Shown here one piece after another: positions 17,614 through 26,438 of a stretch of 64,000 nucleotides of DNA; positions within the stretch are counted from its first letter, which is position 1, and every line of letters begins with the position of its first letter. A program made the position numbers and the translations under genes. Origin of the DNA: an uncultured Ruminococcus sp. (GTDB taxonomy: Bacteria; Bacillota; Clostridia; Lachnospirales; Lachnospiraceae); the NCBI GenBank assembly GCA_900541505.1, contig UQKK01000018.1, positions 1 through 64,000 on the forward strand, given 5' to 3'. The notes beneath the pieces are model-generated. The model was not told the origin of the DNA. It made no database searches and saw only the letters and a program-made list of their open reading frames with translations.

Positions 17614-19788
17614 TTATTTTCCCTTTTTTGCCCTGTATCTTGCCGCGCAGACAACTCCTGTCAAACTCCCTACAGCAAGCAATATACCCGCTGCCACGCC
17701 GCTGGAGGATGGTTTTTTTGTTCCGTCTGTCTGCCCGTCTTTGTCTTTCCTCCCGAAAATCTTCCCAAGCCTCCCGGTCGCGCTTTCCCCGACTTTCCCT
17801 CTCTTCTCAATCCGGAAAACCAGTTCCGCCTTATCTGTATTGCCTGCCAAATCCTCGGATGACACCTCTATCCGATAGTTTCCAGGTTCCTCAAACTCAT
17901 ACTGCAGAATACGGCTTCCGGGCTGAAACACCTTGCGCTCGTTGTTGACGGTGACGTTTTTCATCTGCGCGCCTTCCTCTTCCACCCAAATGTCCAGTGT
18001 TACTTTCTCTCCGTAGACCCCTCCGTTCTTCGCCCCCTTAAAAGAAATTTGCGGCGCGGTGTGGTCAATGGTAAAGATTGCCTCCGCGGAAGACTCGTTT
18101 CCCGCCTCGTCTCTCGCCAAAACCTGCAGAATCCTGACTCCCTCCAGAGTAATCCGCTCTCCCGCCAGGTAAGGATTCCCGTCCAGGTACATCTGGTAAG
18201 TATACCCGCTGAAGTCCCTTATCATCTCTTCCTCTCCGTAATTCCATTCAAAATAAGGAATCCATGTCCCATTCAACTGGTCCACGTAACGTATGACAGG
18301 GCTTGTCTTGTCCACAGTAAAATGCATCTCTGTTTCTGTTATATGTCCCGCCAGGTCTGTCGCTTTCAGATAACAGGTATAATATCCTTCTTCCGCAAAG
18401 CTTTGCTTAGCTGTCCATGTGCCTCCCTCCTTTTCCCACACTGCCGGGTATTCTGCCGTCACATCCTCTGCTTTTTCTGATTCCTCGCTCTGCAAATCCG
18501 CCGCCCCTGCTTCTTCCCATGGCGTGCTGTTTCCAGAAACACTTTCTCCAGCAGGACTTACCCGGTTTATCTGCATCTGGACATCTGCCACACTGTTTTC
18601 ATCCTGTACAGTAAAAACTGCTGTGGGTGTCACTGCCGTTATGAATCCCTCGTGAACTCCCTGCACTTTAATGGTTGGCGGGGCGCAGTCAAGAAAGAGT
18701 TCTCTGCTCTGCCGGGTACAGTTTCCCGCGCAGTCCCAAACCTCCACTTCTAAGACGACCGGTCCCGCGCCCACCGAAATCTTCTCAACCGTAAAGGAAA
18801 TGGTTTCCTGCGTCATAACCTCTCCCGCTTCCGCGCTGTACGACCTCTGTACTGCCGTCTCCCCGTCTATCCGGCAGATAATTGATGACAATCCTGAACA
18901 TCTTCCCATATCATCCAACGGCTCCCACACCTGTACCAGTGCCTCCACAGACTCTGTGTACCATCCATTTCCTGTATCCGGCAGTGTAATCTGGACAGCC
19001 GGAGCCTCATTTTCACAGACAATCTCCGCAAAACAGGCAGTCTCACTTTGATTGCCTGCCATATCCACCGCGTAAGAACTCAGGCTTCCATAAAACTGCG
19101 GTCCTATGGAAATATCCCCTTCACTCCCTCTGATTCTCTGCAGTTCCCGCTCACCGCACAGGACGACGATTTCCTGTACCCCGGACACACTGTCCCGGCT
19201 GCTGACGTGGATATTTAACTCCGCGTTAGTGTATAAGATTCCATTTTCCGGCGGCAAAGGTGAAAATTCCGGTGTAAAAGGAGCTGTCCCATCCAGATAA
19301 AATGTATATTCTTCCTCATATATCTCCGCTTCTGCCCCGCCCTCTTCCTGCACTTTACCTGCCAAGGATTCCGTATCTTTCGCGGCTTCTTTCTCTTCTA
19401 CGGCTCCTTCCTCTCCCTCATCACCTTCTGGCTCCATCCGCACTCTCACGGTATTTTTCCCTTCTGTCCAAAACTCTACAGGTACGGAATACTCTGCCTG
19501 CTCCATACCTTCTTCCAGATGCAGTATTCCTTCTTTTCGTTCACCGGAAGCGGATTCCAATATATAAACCGTGTCTGTTCTGTCTTCCGTATGGACAATG
19601 CGAATTTCCGGGGAAGCTGCAAACCATCCGTTTTCCCCATCGGGATTGGGCGCACAAATCTGCGGACACTTGTATGGTTCTGCTTCCTGCTTATCTCCGG
19701 CAGCTGCGAGAGTGACAGCCCCCGCCGCGCAGAAAAGAAAGACTGCGAGAAAACTGCCAAATACCATGTATCTCTTTCTACTTTTCAT
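17614..19788 (-). CDS. Secreted, membrane-anchored Ig-like repeat protein
   Basis: A 724-residue surface protein. An N-terminal signal segment (about 8-32) precedes a mostly extracellular chain of four to five Ig-like modules. Module ends recur as YAVDMAGNQSE, VWDCAGNCTR, LKATDLAGH, LARDEAGNES and SSEDLAGNTDK, each followed by PxI at the next strand. A hydrophobic segment near 695-715 with a basic tail (YRAKKGK) anchors it; no LPxTG is seen. The ATG at 19788 follows GGAGG and overlaps the end of the pseudokinase gene, so the two are coupled. It is the last gene of the signalling island and may display or receive cell-surface contacts. Ligand unknown. Confidence 0.85.
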   Translation of the reverse strand: MKSRKRYMVFGSFLAVFLFCAAGAVTLAAAGDKQEAEPYKCPQICAPNPDGENGWFAASPEIRIVHTEDRTDTVYILESASGERKEGILHLEEGMEQAEYSVPVEFWTEGKNTVRVRMEPEGDEGEEGAVEEKEAAKDTESLAGKVQEEGGAEAEIYEEEYTFYLDGTAPFTPEFSPLPPENGILYTNAELNIHVSSRDSVSGVQEIVVLCGERELQRIRGSEGDISIGPQFYGSLSSYAVDMAGNQSETACFAEIVCENEAPAVQITLPDTGNGWYTESVEALVQVWEPLDDMGRCSGLSSIICRIDGETAVQRSYSAEAGEVMTQETISFTVEKISVGAGPVVLEVEVWDCAGNCTRQSRELFLDCAPPTIKVQGVHEGFITAVTPTAVFTVQDENSVADVQMQINRVSPAGESVSGNSTPWEEAGAADLQSEESEKAEDVTAEYPAVWEKEGGTWTAKQSFAEEGYYTCYLKATDLAGHITETEMHFTVDKTSPVIRYVDQLNGTWIPYFEWNYGEEEMIRDFSGYTYQMYLDGNPYLAGERITLEGVRILQVLARDEAGNESSAEAIFTIDHTAPQISFKGAKNGGVYGEKVTLDIWVEEEGAQMKNVTVNNERKVFQPGSRILQYEFEEPGNYRIEVSSEDLAGNTDKAELVFRIEKRGKVGESATGRLGKIFGRKDKDGQTDGTKKPSSSGVAAGILLAVGSLTGVVCAARYRAKKGK

Positions 19789-21094
19789 CCTTCCCACCTC
19801 CGCTTTCCTTCTCCTGTGCTGCCCGGTATTCTTCTACCAATCCCTCAACTTCTTCTGATTTCCCGATTTTCTGAAGCAGTGCTTCGCCTGTCAGGACTGC
19901 CTGTGCATACAGCCCCTGCTCCGCTTCCAGCTTCATCTTCTTGATTCCTGCCATCTCGATACGCTCGGGCTGTTCCTCTATCTCACACAGTCTGCCGTAG
20001 GCATAAGCCGCCTCCGTATCCATCTCCTCCCGCTCATAAGCGGCGGACAGACATCGCAGAATTTCCGCCTCCATCTCCTTTCCGCGCACGATGACTTCCT
20101 GGTTGCCGCTGGAGGTATTCAAAAGAAGCCCTTCTCTCAAAGATTCTGTGAGGCGCTCTGCCTCTGTCATGTCCAAGCCCGTCTCCCCAGTCTGCCCCTC
20201 TGCGGTCTCTCCCTCCGAGTTCTTCTCCTCTGAACTTTTCTCATCATCCGTTGGCTCATCAGCAGTCTTCCCGGTATCCGGTGACACCGCCGAATCTGTC
20301 CCGCTGTGCACAGTCTGCCCTGCCAGGCTGTCCTCTGTTGTGTCGCCGTATCCTTTTGCCTCTCCATATACCTCGCTCTGGTCCGTCAAGACAAAGACCG
20401 AGACTGCCAGGGCGCACAGAACCAATGCGGTAATCCCCACGACCGCAAATCCCGCCTTTTTCCCCGGCAAAAGGGTAATTTTACTCCTTTGCTCCCTGCC
20501 GTCTGCTTCTCTTGTCTTATATACAGGCAAAGATTTTTGTACCTGCTGAAACGTCTCGAAGTTTTTCCCCGCTTCGCCTGTACATTTTTCTATCACCCGT
20601 TCCAGAGTCCTCTCCTCCCTGCGGGTGAGGGACGGCGTTGCCTGTGTGTAAGCCAGTATGAACTGCATCGTCTTTCCAAGGCAGTAGATATCCGCCGAGA
20701 CCGGGATACTCCCTCTGCGCTCCAGAACAGGCTTCACGAAACGGCTGCTTACAGAGCGAAGCTGCATACATTTCACTGCCTCCTCATTTTCCGGGGATTC
20801 CAGGTCCAAAAGCAGAAGCCTTGCCTTCCCGTCCACCAGTATGCTGTATGGATTCAGATAGCGGTAGGGCTGTCCCCTTTTGCACCTCTGGTACTGCTCC
20901 AAAAGATGACAGAGCTGTCCGAACCAATCAAAAAGGCAGCGTTTCTCCACCCGCGGATACTCTTTCAGATAATAAATCAAAAGGCTGCCCTCCACGCAGT
21001 CCAGACTTTGCCTGCACTGCGCGCCATAGTCAATAAACCGGAATACTTCATATGTCTGTTCTCTGCTCAATATTTTCCCTGCTGCGCGGCACAA
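19778..21094 (-). CDS. Membrane pseudokinase with extracytoplasmic helical domain
   Basis: A 438-residue protein. Residues 1-200 look like a shrunken Ser/Thr kinase: RYLNPYSILVDGKARLLLLDLE stands where HGDxKPxN...DFG belongs, but catalytic Asp, Lys and Asn are replaced, while the helix-F motif ADIYCLGKTM is kept. One membrane segment (about 222-244) is followed by an acidic Thr/Glu-rich linker and a helical, TPR-like end. This mirrors the active kinase at 30159 and recalls EssB/YukC of type VII secretion, though no other type VII gene is present. The start is uncertain: a TTG at 21094 after GGGGGA, or a TTG at 21067. Confidence 0.7.
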   Translation of the reverse strand: MCRAAGKILSREQTYEVFRFIDYGAQCRQSLDCVEGSLLIYYLKEYPRVEKRCLFDWFGQLCHLLEQYQRCKRGQPYRYLNPYSILVDGKARLLLLDLESPENEEAVKCMQLRSVSSRFVKPVLERRGSIPVSADIYCLGKTMQFILAYTQATPSLTRREERTLERVIEKCTGEAGKNFETFQQVQKSLPVYKTREADGREQRSKITLLPGKKAGFAVVGITALVLCALAVSVFVLTDQSEVYGEAKGYGDTTEDSLAGQTVHSGTDSAVSPDTGKTADEPTDDEKSSEEKNSEGETAEGQTGETGLDMTEAERLTESLREGLLLNTSSGNQEVIVRGKEMEAEILRCLSAAYEREEMDTEAAYAYGRLCEIEEQPERIEMAGIKKMKLEAEQGLYAQAVLTGEALLQKIGKSEEVEGLVEEYRAAQEKESGGGKDEK

Positions 21095-21359
21095 AATCCC
21101 CCTGTCACGCTTCTCTTCTCAACATTTGAAATACCATCAGATTCTGATGTTGAATTTAAGATGTTAAAATCATGTGAATAGAAATTTCCTGTAGAATAAG
21201 AAAGTACTTGCATCATACTCGAAGGATGAGAAAAATGCAAGTACTTTTAGAAAAGTTTTATACAAAGCGCTCTCCTAGAGGAGCACGCCTCACAGTCAAT
21301 TAAGGACCGGGGCTGTGAAACAGACCGGTCTAAGCTGCTGCCTCCTGTCATTTGCGCCT
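21095..21359 (-). other. 265-base gap inside the signalling island
   Basis: Between the GH3 stop and the pseudokinase start there is no credible gene. It holds the long hairpin at 21201-21247 and, before it, a GC-rich stretch with small dyads (for example AGACCGGTCT) that could be a leader RNA or promoter region for the last two genes. Confidence 0.5.
21201..21247 (-). terminator. Hairpin after the GH3 gene, possible internal terminator
   Basis: AAAGTACTTGCAT pairs perfectly with ATGCAAGTACTTT over 13 bp around a 21-base loop. It could end or attenuate the island transcript before the pseudokinase and Ig genes. Confidence 0.55.
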
Positions 21360-22664
21360 CTATAATTTCAGTTTTAATTCTATGATGCGCTCCACTGACT
21401 CGTCCAGTCTCTCCTCCGTCAGCGTCCCCGCTTGGACTGCATCGAGAATCCCCTGGTACGCGCTGTAAAAATCAGAGGGCATCAGGATTACATCGATTCC
21501 TGCCTGGATTGCCCGCACTGCCGCATCCGCAGCAGAGTAATTCTCCGCGATAGCGCCCATGTTCATGGCATCTGTGATGATGATTCCCTCATATCCCAGC
21601 TCTGTGCGCAGCAAATCTGTCACCACTGCCCCTGAAAGGCTGGATGGCAGACCATCACCCGTGACCTGGGGCAGAGTGATATGCCCCACCATGACAAACT
21701 CGCTCCCCGCTTCGATTCCCGCCTGGAAGGGCAAAAACTCACAGGTCCTGAGCTCTTCCAATGTCCGCTGTGAATAGGCAAAGCCTTCATGGGAATCCTC
21801 CGCTGTCGCTCCGTGACCGGGGAAATGTTTAAGGGAAGTACACACACCCGCACTGTGAAATCCTTCCACCGCCCTTGCAACCATAGAAGCCGCCGTCTGC
21901 GCATCGGAACCAAATGCCCGGTAGCGCACTACCTCGTTAGAGGGATTTGTCCACACATCCGCATCCGGGGCGAAACCGACATTAAATCCGTATCCGGCGA
22001 GATACGTTCCGATATAGGCACCCACCTCATATGCCCTGTCCGGGTTCCCTTCCGCGGCGATATCGCTCATATTTCCGACATTCTCCACCGGAAACATTTC
22101 ATTTCCCGCTACTCTTACCACCGTTCCCCCTTCTTCATCTACCGAAAGAAACGGTTTCAGCCCTGTTGTCTGTATGCTTATATCTTCCAGTGCGCTGTTA
22201 AACTCCACAATCTGCTGCGGGGATGCCACATTTCCTGACATCATAATAAAGCCGCCCACCGGGTATGTCTGAAATGCCCCGGTGAGCTGCTCTCCTGCCT
22301 GTGTTGTGCTCTCTTCCCCGCTCAATGCCTCCGGCGTCACGATAAAGAGCTGCGCGACCTTTTCTTCCAGCGTCATGCCTGACAAAATTTGTTCCGCCTC
22401 GGAGGGCGCCTCCTCGACTCCCTGCTTCTTCTGTTCGTCCAGCGTAGTTTTCCCTTCATCGCTGTTCTTGTCTTTCTGCGTCTTTTCATCTGTCTCGACC
22501 ACAGTATTTCCGCTGCCTTTCTCTGCAGTCTCATTTTGTTTCTGCACCATTTCCCGGATGCACAAAGCAATCACCACCACACAGACAGCCAGAACCAGAA
22601 TACCAAGAAGAAGAGAAATTCTGCGCTTTTTGTCCGGTATCCCGCTGTTCTTTCTAATCTTCAT
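21360..22664 (-). CDS. Membrane-anchored GH3 beta-N-acetylhexosaminidase-like protein
   Basis: A 434-residue glycoside hydrolase family 3 enzyme of the NagZ type. A membrane segment (about 18-40) and a polar linker place the catalytic domain (about 95-430) outside the cell. Seen are FLSVDEEGGTVVRV, the mobile-loop histidine motif KHFPGHGATAEDSHEGF, and the nucleophile aspartate in IITDAMNMGAI. Expected substrates are GlcNAc-MurNAc fragments of peptidoglycan. I set the start at the ATG at 22664, inside the end of the upstream lectin gene; a GTG two codons earlier is possible. The overlap implies coupled translation, tying wall cleavage to the signalling island. Confidence 0.9.
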   Translation of the reverse strand: MKIRKNSGIPDKKRRISLLLGILVLAVCVVVIALCIREMVQKQNETAEKGSGNTVVETDEKTQKDKNSDEGKTTLDEQKKQGVEEAPSEAEQILSGMTLEEKVAQLFIVTPEALSGEESTTQAGEQLTGAFQTYPVGGFIMMSGNVASPQQIVEFNSALEDISIQTTGLKPFLSVDEEGGTVVRVAGNEMFPVENVGNMSDIAAEGNPDRAYEVGAYIGTYLAGYGFNVGFAPDADVWTNPSNEVVRYRAFGSDAQTAASMVARAVEGFHSAGVCTSLKHFPGHGATAEDSHEGFAYSQRTLEELRTCEFLPFQAGIEAGSEFVMVGHITLPQVTGDGLPSSLSGAVVTDLLRTELGYEGIIITDAMNMGAIAENYSAADAAVRAIQAGIDVILMPSDFYSAYQGILDAVQAGTLTEERLDESVERIIELKLKL

Positions 22665-23511
22665 ACTCACAGATATACCCTATTTTTCCGGAAAATTCAG
22701 GCGCTACGCTTAAAATATCATTAGGCACGTCATTCAATACCCATCCGCCTGCGCTCTCATAGTAAAACATATCCAGGCAGTCTTCCTCCGTGCTGCCGTC
22801 CCGGAAACTCGGCTCATTCGTCATCCATGCTCCCGCGCACCAATAGCTGGAAGAATTTATCTTGTCTCCGTAGAGCTCACCCTTTTCATTTACCCAGTAG
22901 TAATCCTGAGAGCCCGCATCTCTTCTGCCCCCAATCCTGAACTGGATATTCTGCATCCCCTTTTGGGAAATCTCATTGAGAATGTAGTCAAACTCTTCCT
23001 GGCTGTTTATTCTGACAAGGTATCCGCCCTCATTTTTACAGTACTGGTATGCCTCGCTCCAAGTGCAGTCGGAAATGAAATATTCATACCGGTGAATCCC
23101 ACCCTCTGTGGAATCGTAAGTCTTCTTCTCCGTAGATTTGGAGTCTTTTTCCTCTGTGTCGTCTTCTTTTTCTGTATCGTCCTTCTCTGCGTCGTCCTCT
23201 TCCTTATCTGCCTCATCATCCTTTTGGGATGATTTCTTATCCGAGCTGTCCTCTGATTCACTCTCAGCGGACTTTTCTTCCGGTCCTTTTGCGTATTCTT
23301 CGATACGGGCGGAAAGCTCCTTTTTTGAATCCTTTACGTGATAGTCTCCCAGCACAAGCCAGATACAGATACCCGCAGCGATGACAAGTACCACCACCAG
23401 CGATATGATGACAACCGGAAGCCTGGATTTCTTTTTACTCAGAGGTGCTCCGCAGTTTTCACAAAATTCAGCCCCCTCTTCCACAGGGGTGCCGCAATTC
23501 GGACATTTCAT
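22654..23511 (-). CDS. Zinc-ribbon membrane protein with C-type lectin-like domain
   Basis: A 285-residue protein with a cytoplasmic zinc ribbon at 1-22 (CPNCG...FCENCG), a membrane segment (about 32-52), a very acidic Asp/Glu/Lys/Ser linker (about 70-130), and an extracytoplasmic C-type lectin-like fold (about 135-285). In the latter TWSEAYQYCKNEGGYLVRI, YYWVN, the EPS triplet, EEDCLDMF and GGWVLNDVPND follow the usual CTLD order, with four cysteines able to form the two standard disulfides. Ligand may be sugar, peptide or protein. It starts after GGAGGG. Its end overlaps the GH3 gene. Confidence 0.83.
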   Translation of the reverse strand: MKCPNCGTPVEEGAEFCENCGAPLSKKKSRLPVVIISLVVVLVIAAGICIWLVLGDYHVKDSKKELSARIEEYAKGPEEKSAESESEDSSDKKSSQKDDEADKEEDDAEKDDTEKEDDTEEKDSKSTEKKTYDSTEGGIHRYEYFISDCTWSEAYQYCKNEGGYLVRINSQEEFDYILNEISQKGMQNIQFRIGGRRDAGSQDYYWVNEKGELYGDKINSSSYWCAGAWMTNEPSFRDGSTEEDCLDMFYYESAGGWVLNDVPNDILSVAPEFSGKIGYICEYED

Positions 23512-23538
23512 CTCAATCCCTCCTATGGAAATCCTCTC

Positions 23539-24180
23539 TTATCCAATCGGCGTCCCGCATCCTGTGCAGAACTTCTGCCCTTCTCTTAACTCTTTGCCGC
23601 AGTTCGGGCATACAGGCGCCTCATATACCGGTGTCTCATACACTGGTTCCTGAACAGGCTGAACCTGGGGAGCGCTCTCTGCATACTCCTGAGGCGCTGC
23701 CTCTTCCTCTACCTTTGTCCCGCAGTTTACACAGAACATCTGACCTTCCTCCAGCGCTGCTCCGCAGTTTTTGCAGATTTTGCCTGTAGGTGACTGCACA
23801 GGCTGTACCTTTTCGGGAAGCTCAATCTTAGCCCCACATACATTACAGAACTTGGAGTTCTCTGAAATCTCCGCATTACAGTTCGGGCAGTATATCGTCC
23901 CTTTTATCTTCCTCATCTGCTCCCGCAGCTCTTCCTCTGCCGTTTCCAACTCGTTTATCTTCGCGATGAGCTCTGCTGTTTCCACCATAGCCTCTGCTGC
24001 CTTGTCAGCATATTTTTCATAATAAATCTTTCCAATCTGCTCAAAACATTCCTTTTTCTGATTCTCCATCCCTTTTATACTGGAAGAAATCTTCACAGAG
24101 TCTGTCGCATCCTTCGTCTTCTGAAGTGCTCCCTGCCCCAATTCAGTCAATTTTTTGTCAAGATTGTCTAAAAATGCCAT
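23539..24180 (-). CDS. Soluble protein with coiled coil and three zinc ribbons
   Basis: A 213-residue protein. I chose the ATG at 24180 because AAAGGAGG precedes it. Residues 1-95 are amphipathic helices likely to coil (LDNLDKKLTELGQGALQKTK, AELIAKINELETAEEELREQ). Three double-CxxC ribbons follow at about 98-120 (CPNCN...FCNVCG), 133-155 (CKNCG...FCVNCG) and 188-210 (CPNCG...FCTGCG), linked by Pro/Val/Glu-rich stretches. No membrane segment is seen, so it is probably cytoplasmic and could link the ribbon-bearing membrane proteins of the island. Proteins of this shape are common in clostridia but functionally uncharacterised. Confidence 0.82.
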   Translation of the reverse strand: MAFLDNLDKKLTELGQGALQKTKDATDSVKISSSIKGMENQKKECFEQIGKIYYEKYADKAAEAMVETAELIAKINELETAEEELREQMRKIKGTIYCPNCNAEISENSKFCNVCGAKIELPEKVQPVQSPTGKICKNCGAALEEGQMFCVNCGTKVEEEAAPQEYAESAPQVQPVQEPVYETPVYEAPVCPNCGKELREGQKFCTGCGTPIG

Positions 24181-24234
24181 TTTTATGTCCTCCTTTATAT
24201 TTAACGGCAAGTATGCCGTTTTTTTCTTTTTTAT

Positions 24235-26043
24235 TTATTCCAACGGGGTAATCTCAGCTTCATATATGACAAATCCGTCCACATAGTAAGCAGTTCCCGC
24301 ATCCGGTCCCAGATTTCCGGTTACTTTCACGCGCTTGCCATACCATTCTTCCGGGATTTCCTCCTGTACATTTACCACCTGTACATCCTCACACTCCTGG
24401 AAATACTCCTCCTGCTCTGTTCCCATCCCAACATGAATGTCCGCCGGAATGTCCAGTTTCAGCATACTGGCATCAATCTGCCCCATCGCATTCTCGTAGA
24501 TTCTCTCCCATTTCCAGAGCGTCCCCGTCATCTCCACATAACCTTCTGTATAGGTTTGCTCTGTCTGTGTCTCCTGAGATGTCTCGGAAGATGTTGTGTC
24601 GTCCGCCGCTTCCGTATCATCGTCACCAGTTCTGCCTGCCATATCAGCAAGCTCGATAACACCCCACTTGCCGTCTTTTTTCACCCAGCATTTTCCTTCA
24701 TATACGGGACGGATTTCCTCGAAAATCCCTGCCGGGATAATCAAATTGCCCTGTACATCCCGCAGCTCCCACTCTCCGCCTTTCACAAGGGGGATGGTAT
24801 TCTCGGAAGCCGCATAGCAAAATTCTGCCGCTGTGTATCCGCCGTCCTCATAATAATGGAACATATCCCAGGAGCTGTCATATTCAAAGGGAATGACGGT
24901 ATTTCCTTTCCCGTCAAGATAGCCCCATTTTCCATCTCTTTTTGCGGCGAGCACTCCGTCAGAGTAAGAGCCGCACTTTTCATACACAAAGTCTGTCTTG
25001 AGTTCTCCGTTTGCATAGACTGCGAAGGGTCCCTCCCCGTGTTCCAGTTTCGTATATATACTGGAATCCGTGGGGCTCCCGGTTTCATTCTCTGTCACCG
25101 GCAGCGGATTCTCCGGGTCCGTCGTTGCTGCATACATGGAACCATACTGTTCATTGGTATTGTGAAGTCCTCCGGAATAATAGAAGCACCCTTCTCCAAA
25201 GCCGCTGCCTATGCCATCCACAGGCTTCACCTCTCCGGTTTCATAGGTCAGCATATACTGCTCCCAGTCCCGGTGATACATTTCCTCATACTGAGCTGAC
25301 ACTCTATGCATCAGATACCCTGTACCGCCGAAGTCCTCTATGGACCCGTATTCCACCTCTGCCAGAATCTCTCCGTTCATATCAATGACACCGTAAATTC
25401 CGTCCTGCTCTATGACAGCATAGGGCACACTTTTCTGACGCAGTCCCTCGTTTACCGGTCTCGTCAGATAGTCCCGGTCTCGGACATAGTCGATGTTATC
25501 CGCCTCAATCTTTGGCTCTACGACCCACGAATAATCACTCACACTGTCCCACTCTTCTACAATAGCTTCAATCTCTTCATCTGCCTGAGGCAGAGCTTTT
25601 TGTGCCTGCTTCGCTGTCTGTGCCGCCTGTTTGAGATTTCCCTGAGTCTCATACACCTCAATCAATCCCAGGTATGGCTCCTTCTCCTTCGGCTCAATCC
25701 GGATAGCTTCCAGATAGGAGGCTTCCGCCTTCTCATAATCCAGTTCTTCCAGATATTTTGCCGCCGAAGCGACGGTATCTTGATACTGCTTTTTTACCAT
25801 TCTGTCTTTGACAATAAAAACTACCGCAATCACGCAGGCAGCGGCTAAAACACAGGCGATGGCAAGCCAAATCCATTTCCCGCATTTTTTCCTGCCGCGC
25901 TTCTTCTGCTGTGGGGCGGGAGATATACTTCCCGCTTCCGTCTCCGCGGTCAGCGGTGTTCCTTCCTTTTCCAGAGGTTCACCGCAGCTTCCGCAGAACC
26001 GGGCGCCCTCGCGATTGTTAGCTCCACACTTCGGGCAATACAT
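24235..26043 (-). CDS. Zinc-ribbon membrane protein with TPR-like and WG repeats
   Basis: A 602-residue protein: N-terminal ribbon (CPKCG...FCGSCG, 3-20), basic patch, membrane segment (about 55-77), a TPR-like helical part (about 85-170), then at least four WG/KWG-type beta repeats such as YGVIDMNGEILAEVEYGSI, KWGYLDGKGNTVIPFEYD and KWGVIEL (about 215-475). After a Thr/Glu linker a last domain (about 505-602) includes GYVEMTGTLWKW and VKVTGNLGPDAGT and may be OB-like. The bulk is outside the membrane. WG repeats are usually ligand- or protein-binding surfaces. A likely extracytoplasmic sensor or scaffold of the island; function unproven. Confidence 0.82.
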   Translation of the reverse strand: MYCPKCGANNREGARFCGSCGEPLEKEGTPLTAETEAGSISPAPQQKKRGRKKCGKWIWLAIACVLAAACVIAVVFIVKDRMVKKQYQDTVASAAKYLEELDYEKAEASYLEAIRIEPKEKEPYLGLIEVYETQGNLKQAAQTAKQAQKALPQADEEIEAIVEEWDSVSDYSWVVEPKIEADNIDYVRDRDYLTRPVNEGLRQKSVPYAVIEQDGIYGVIDMNGEILAEVEYGSIEDFGGTGYLMHRVSAQYEEMYHRDWEQYMLTYETGEVKPVDGIGSGFGEGCFYYSGGLHNTNEQYGSMYAATTDPENPLPVTENETGSPTDSSIYTKLEHGEGPFAVYANGELKTDFVYEKCGSYSDGVLAAKRDGKWGYLDGKGNTVIPFEYDSSWDMFHYYEDGGYTAAEFCYAASENTIPLVKGGEWELRDVQGNLIIPAGIFEEIRPVYEGKCWVKKDGKWGVIELADMAGRTGDDDTEAADDTTSSETSQETQTEQTYTEGYVEMTGTLWKWERIYENAMGQIDASMLKLDIPADIHVGMGTEQEEYFQECEDVQVVNVQEEIPEEWYGKRVKVTGNLGPDAGTAYYVDGFVIYEAEITPLE

Positions 26044-26068
26044 AACGTTTCTCCTTCTCTTTGGGAAA

Positions 26069-26404
26069 TCAGCCTACTTTACATCCGCAGTTCCCGCAGA
26101 ATATCTCTCCTGGCTCCAGCACCTTCCCACAATTTCGGCAGAATCCACCTGCTGCCTTTTCTTCGGCAGGCACTTCCTCCTCCGGAGTATAGGGCACTTC
26201 CCCCGAAGCCGCCCCTCCTGCTCCTGCCTCTTCACTGTTTCTCAATCTTGTTATCCTGTCAAACAGGGGCAGCAGCTGAGGGAGGGGGTCTTCAAATCCC
26301 CCCTCATAATATGCTTTCCCCAAATCTCTATATGCCTGGTCGAGTTCTCTTTCTATGCCGTTCTCAAAATCCAGGCAAACTGTCCTGTCCTCGCTGTCTG
26401 TCAT
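26069..26404 (-). CDS. Small soluble zinc-ribbon protein, 111 residues
   Basis: An acidic N-terminal helical region (1-55, including ENGIERELDQAYRDLGKAYY), a Gly/Ala/Glu linker, and one C-terminal double-CxxC ribbon (FCRNCG...FCGNCG, about 88-108). No membrane segment is seen. Unlike the neighbours it carries the ribbon at the C-terminus. The YRDLGKAYYEGG stretch resembles the helix of the 213-residue coiled-coil protein (EQIGKIYYEKYADK), suggesting a common ancestry or partner. It starts after AAAAGGAGAAGATGAGTT. Function unknown; probably a cytoplasmic adaptor of the island. Confidence 0.75.
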   Translation of the reverse strand: MTDSEDRTVCLDFENGIERELDQAYRDLGKAYYEGGFEDPLPQLLPLFDRITRLRNSEEAGAGGAASGEVPYTPEEEVPAEEKAAGGFCRNCGKVLEPGEIFCGNCGCKVG

Positions 26405-26438
26405 AACTCATCTTCTCCTTTTCACAGGAAATCTCTGT

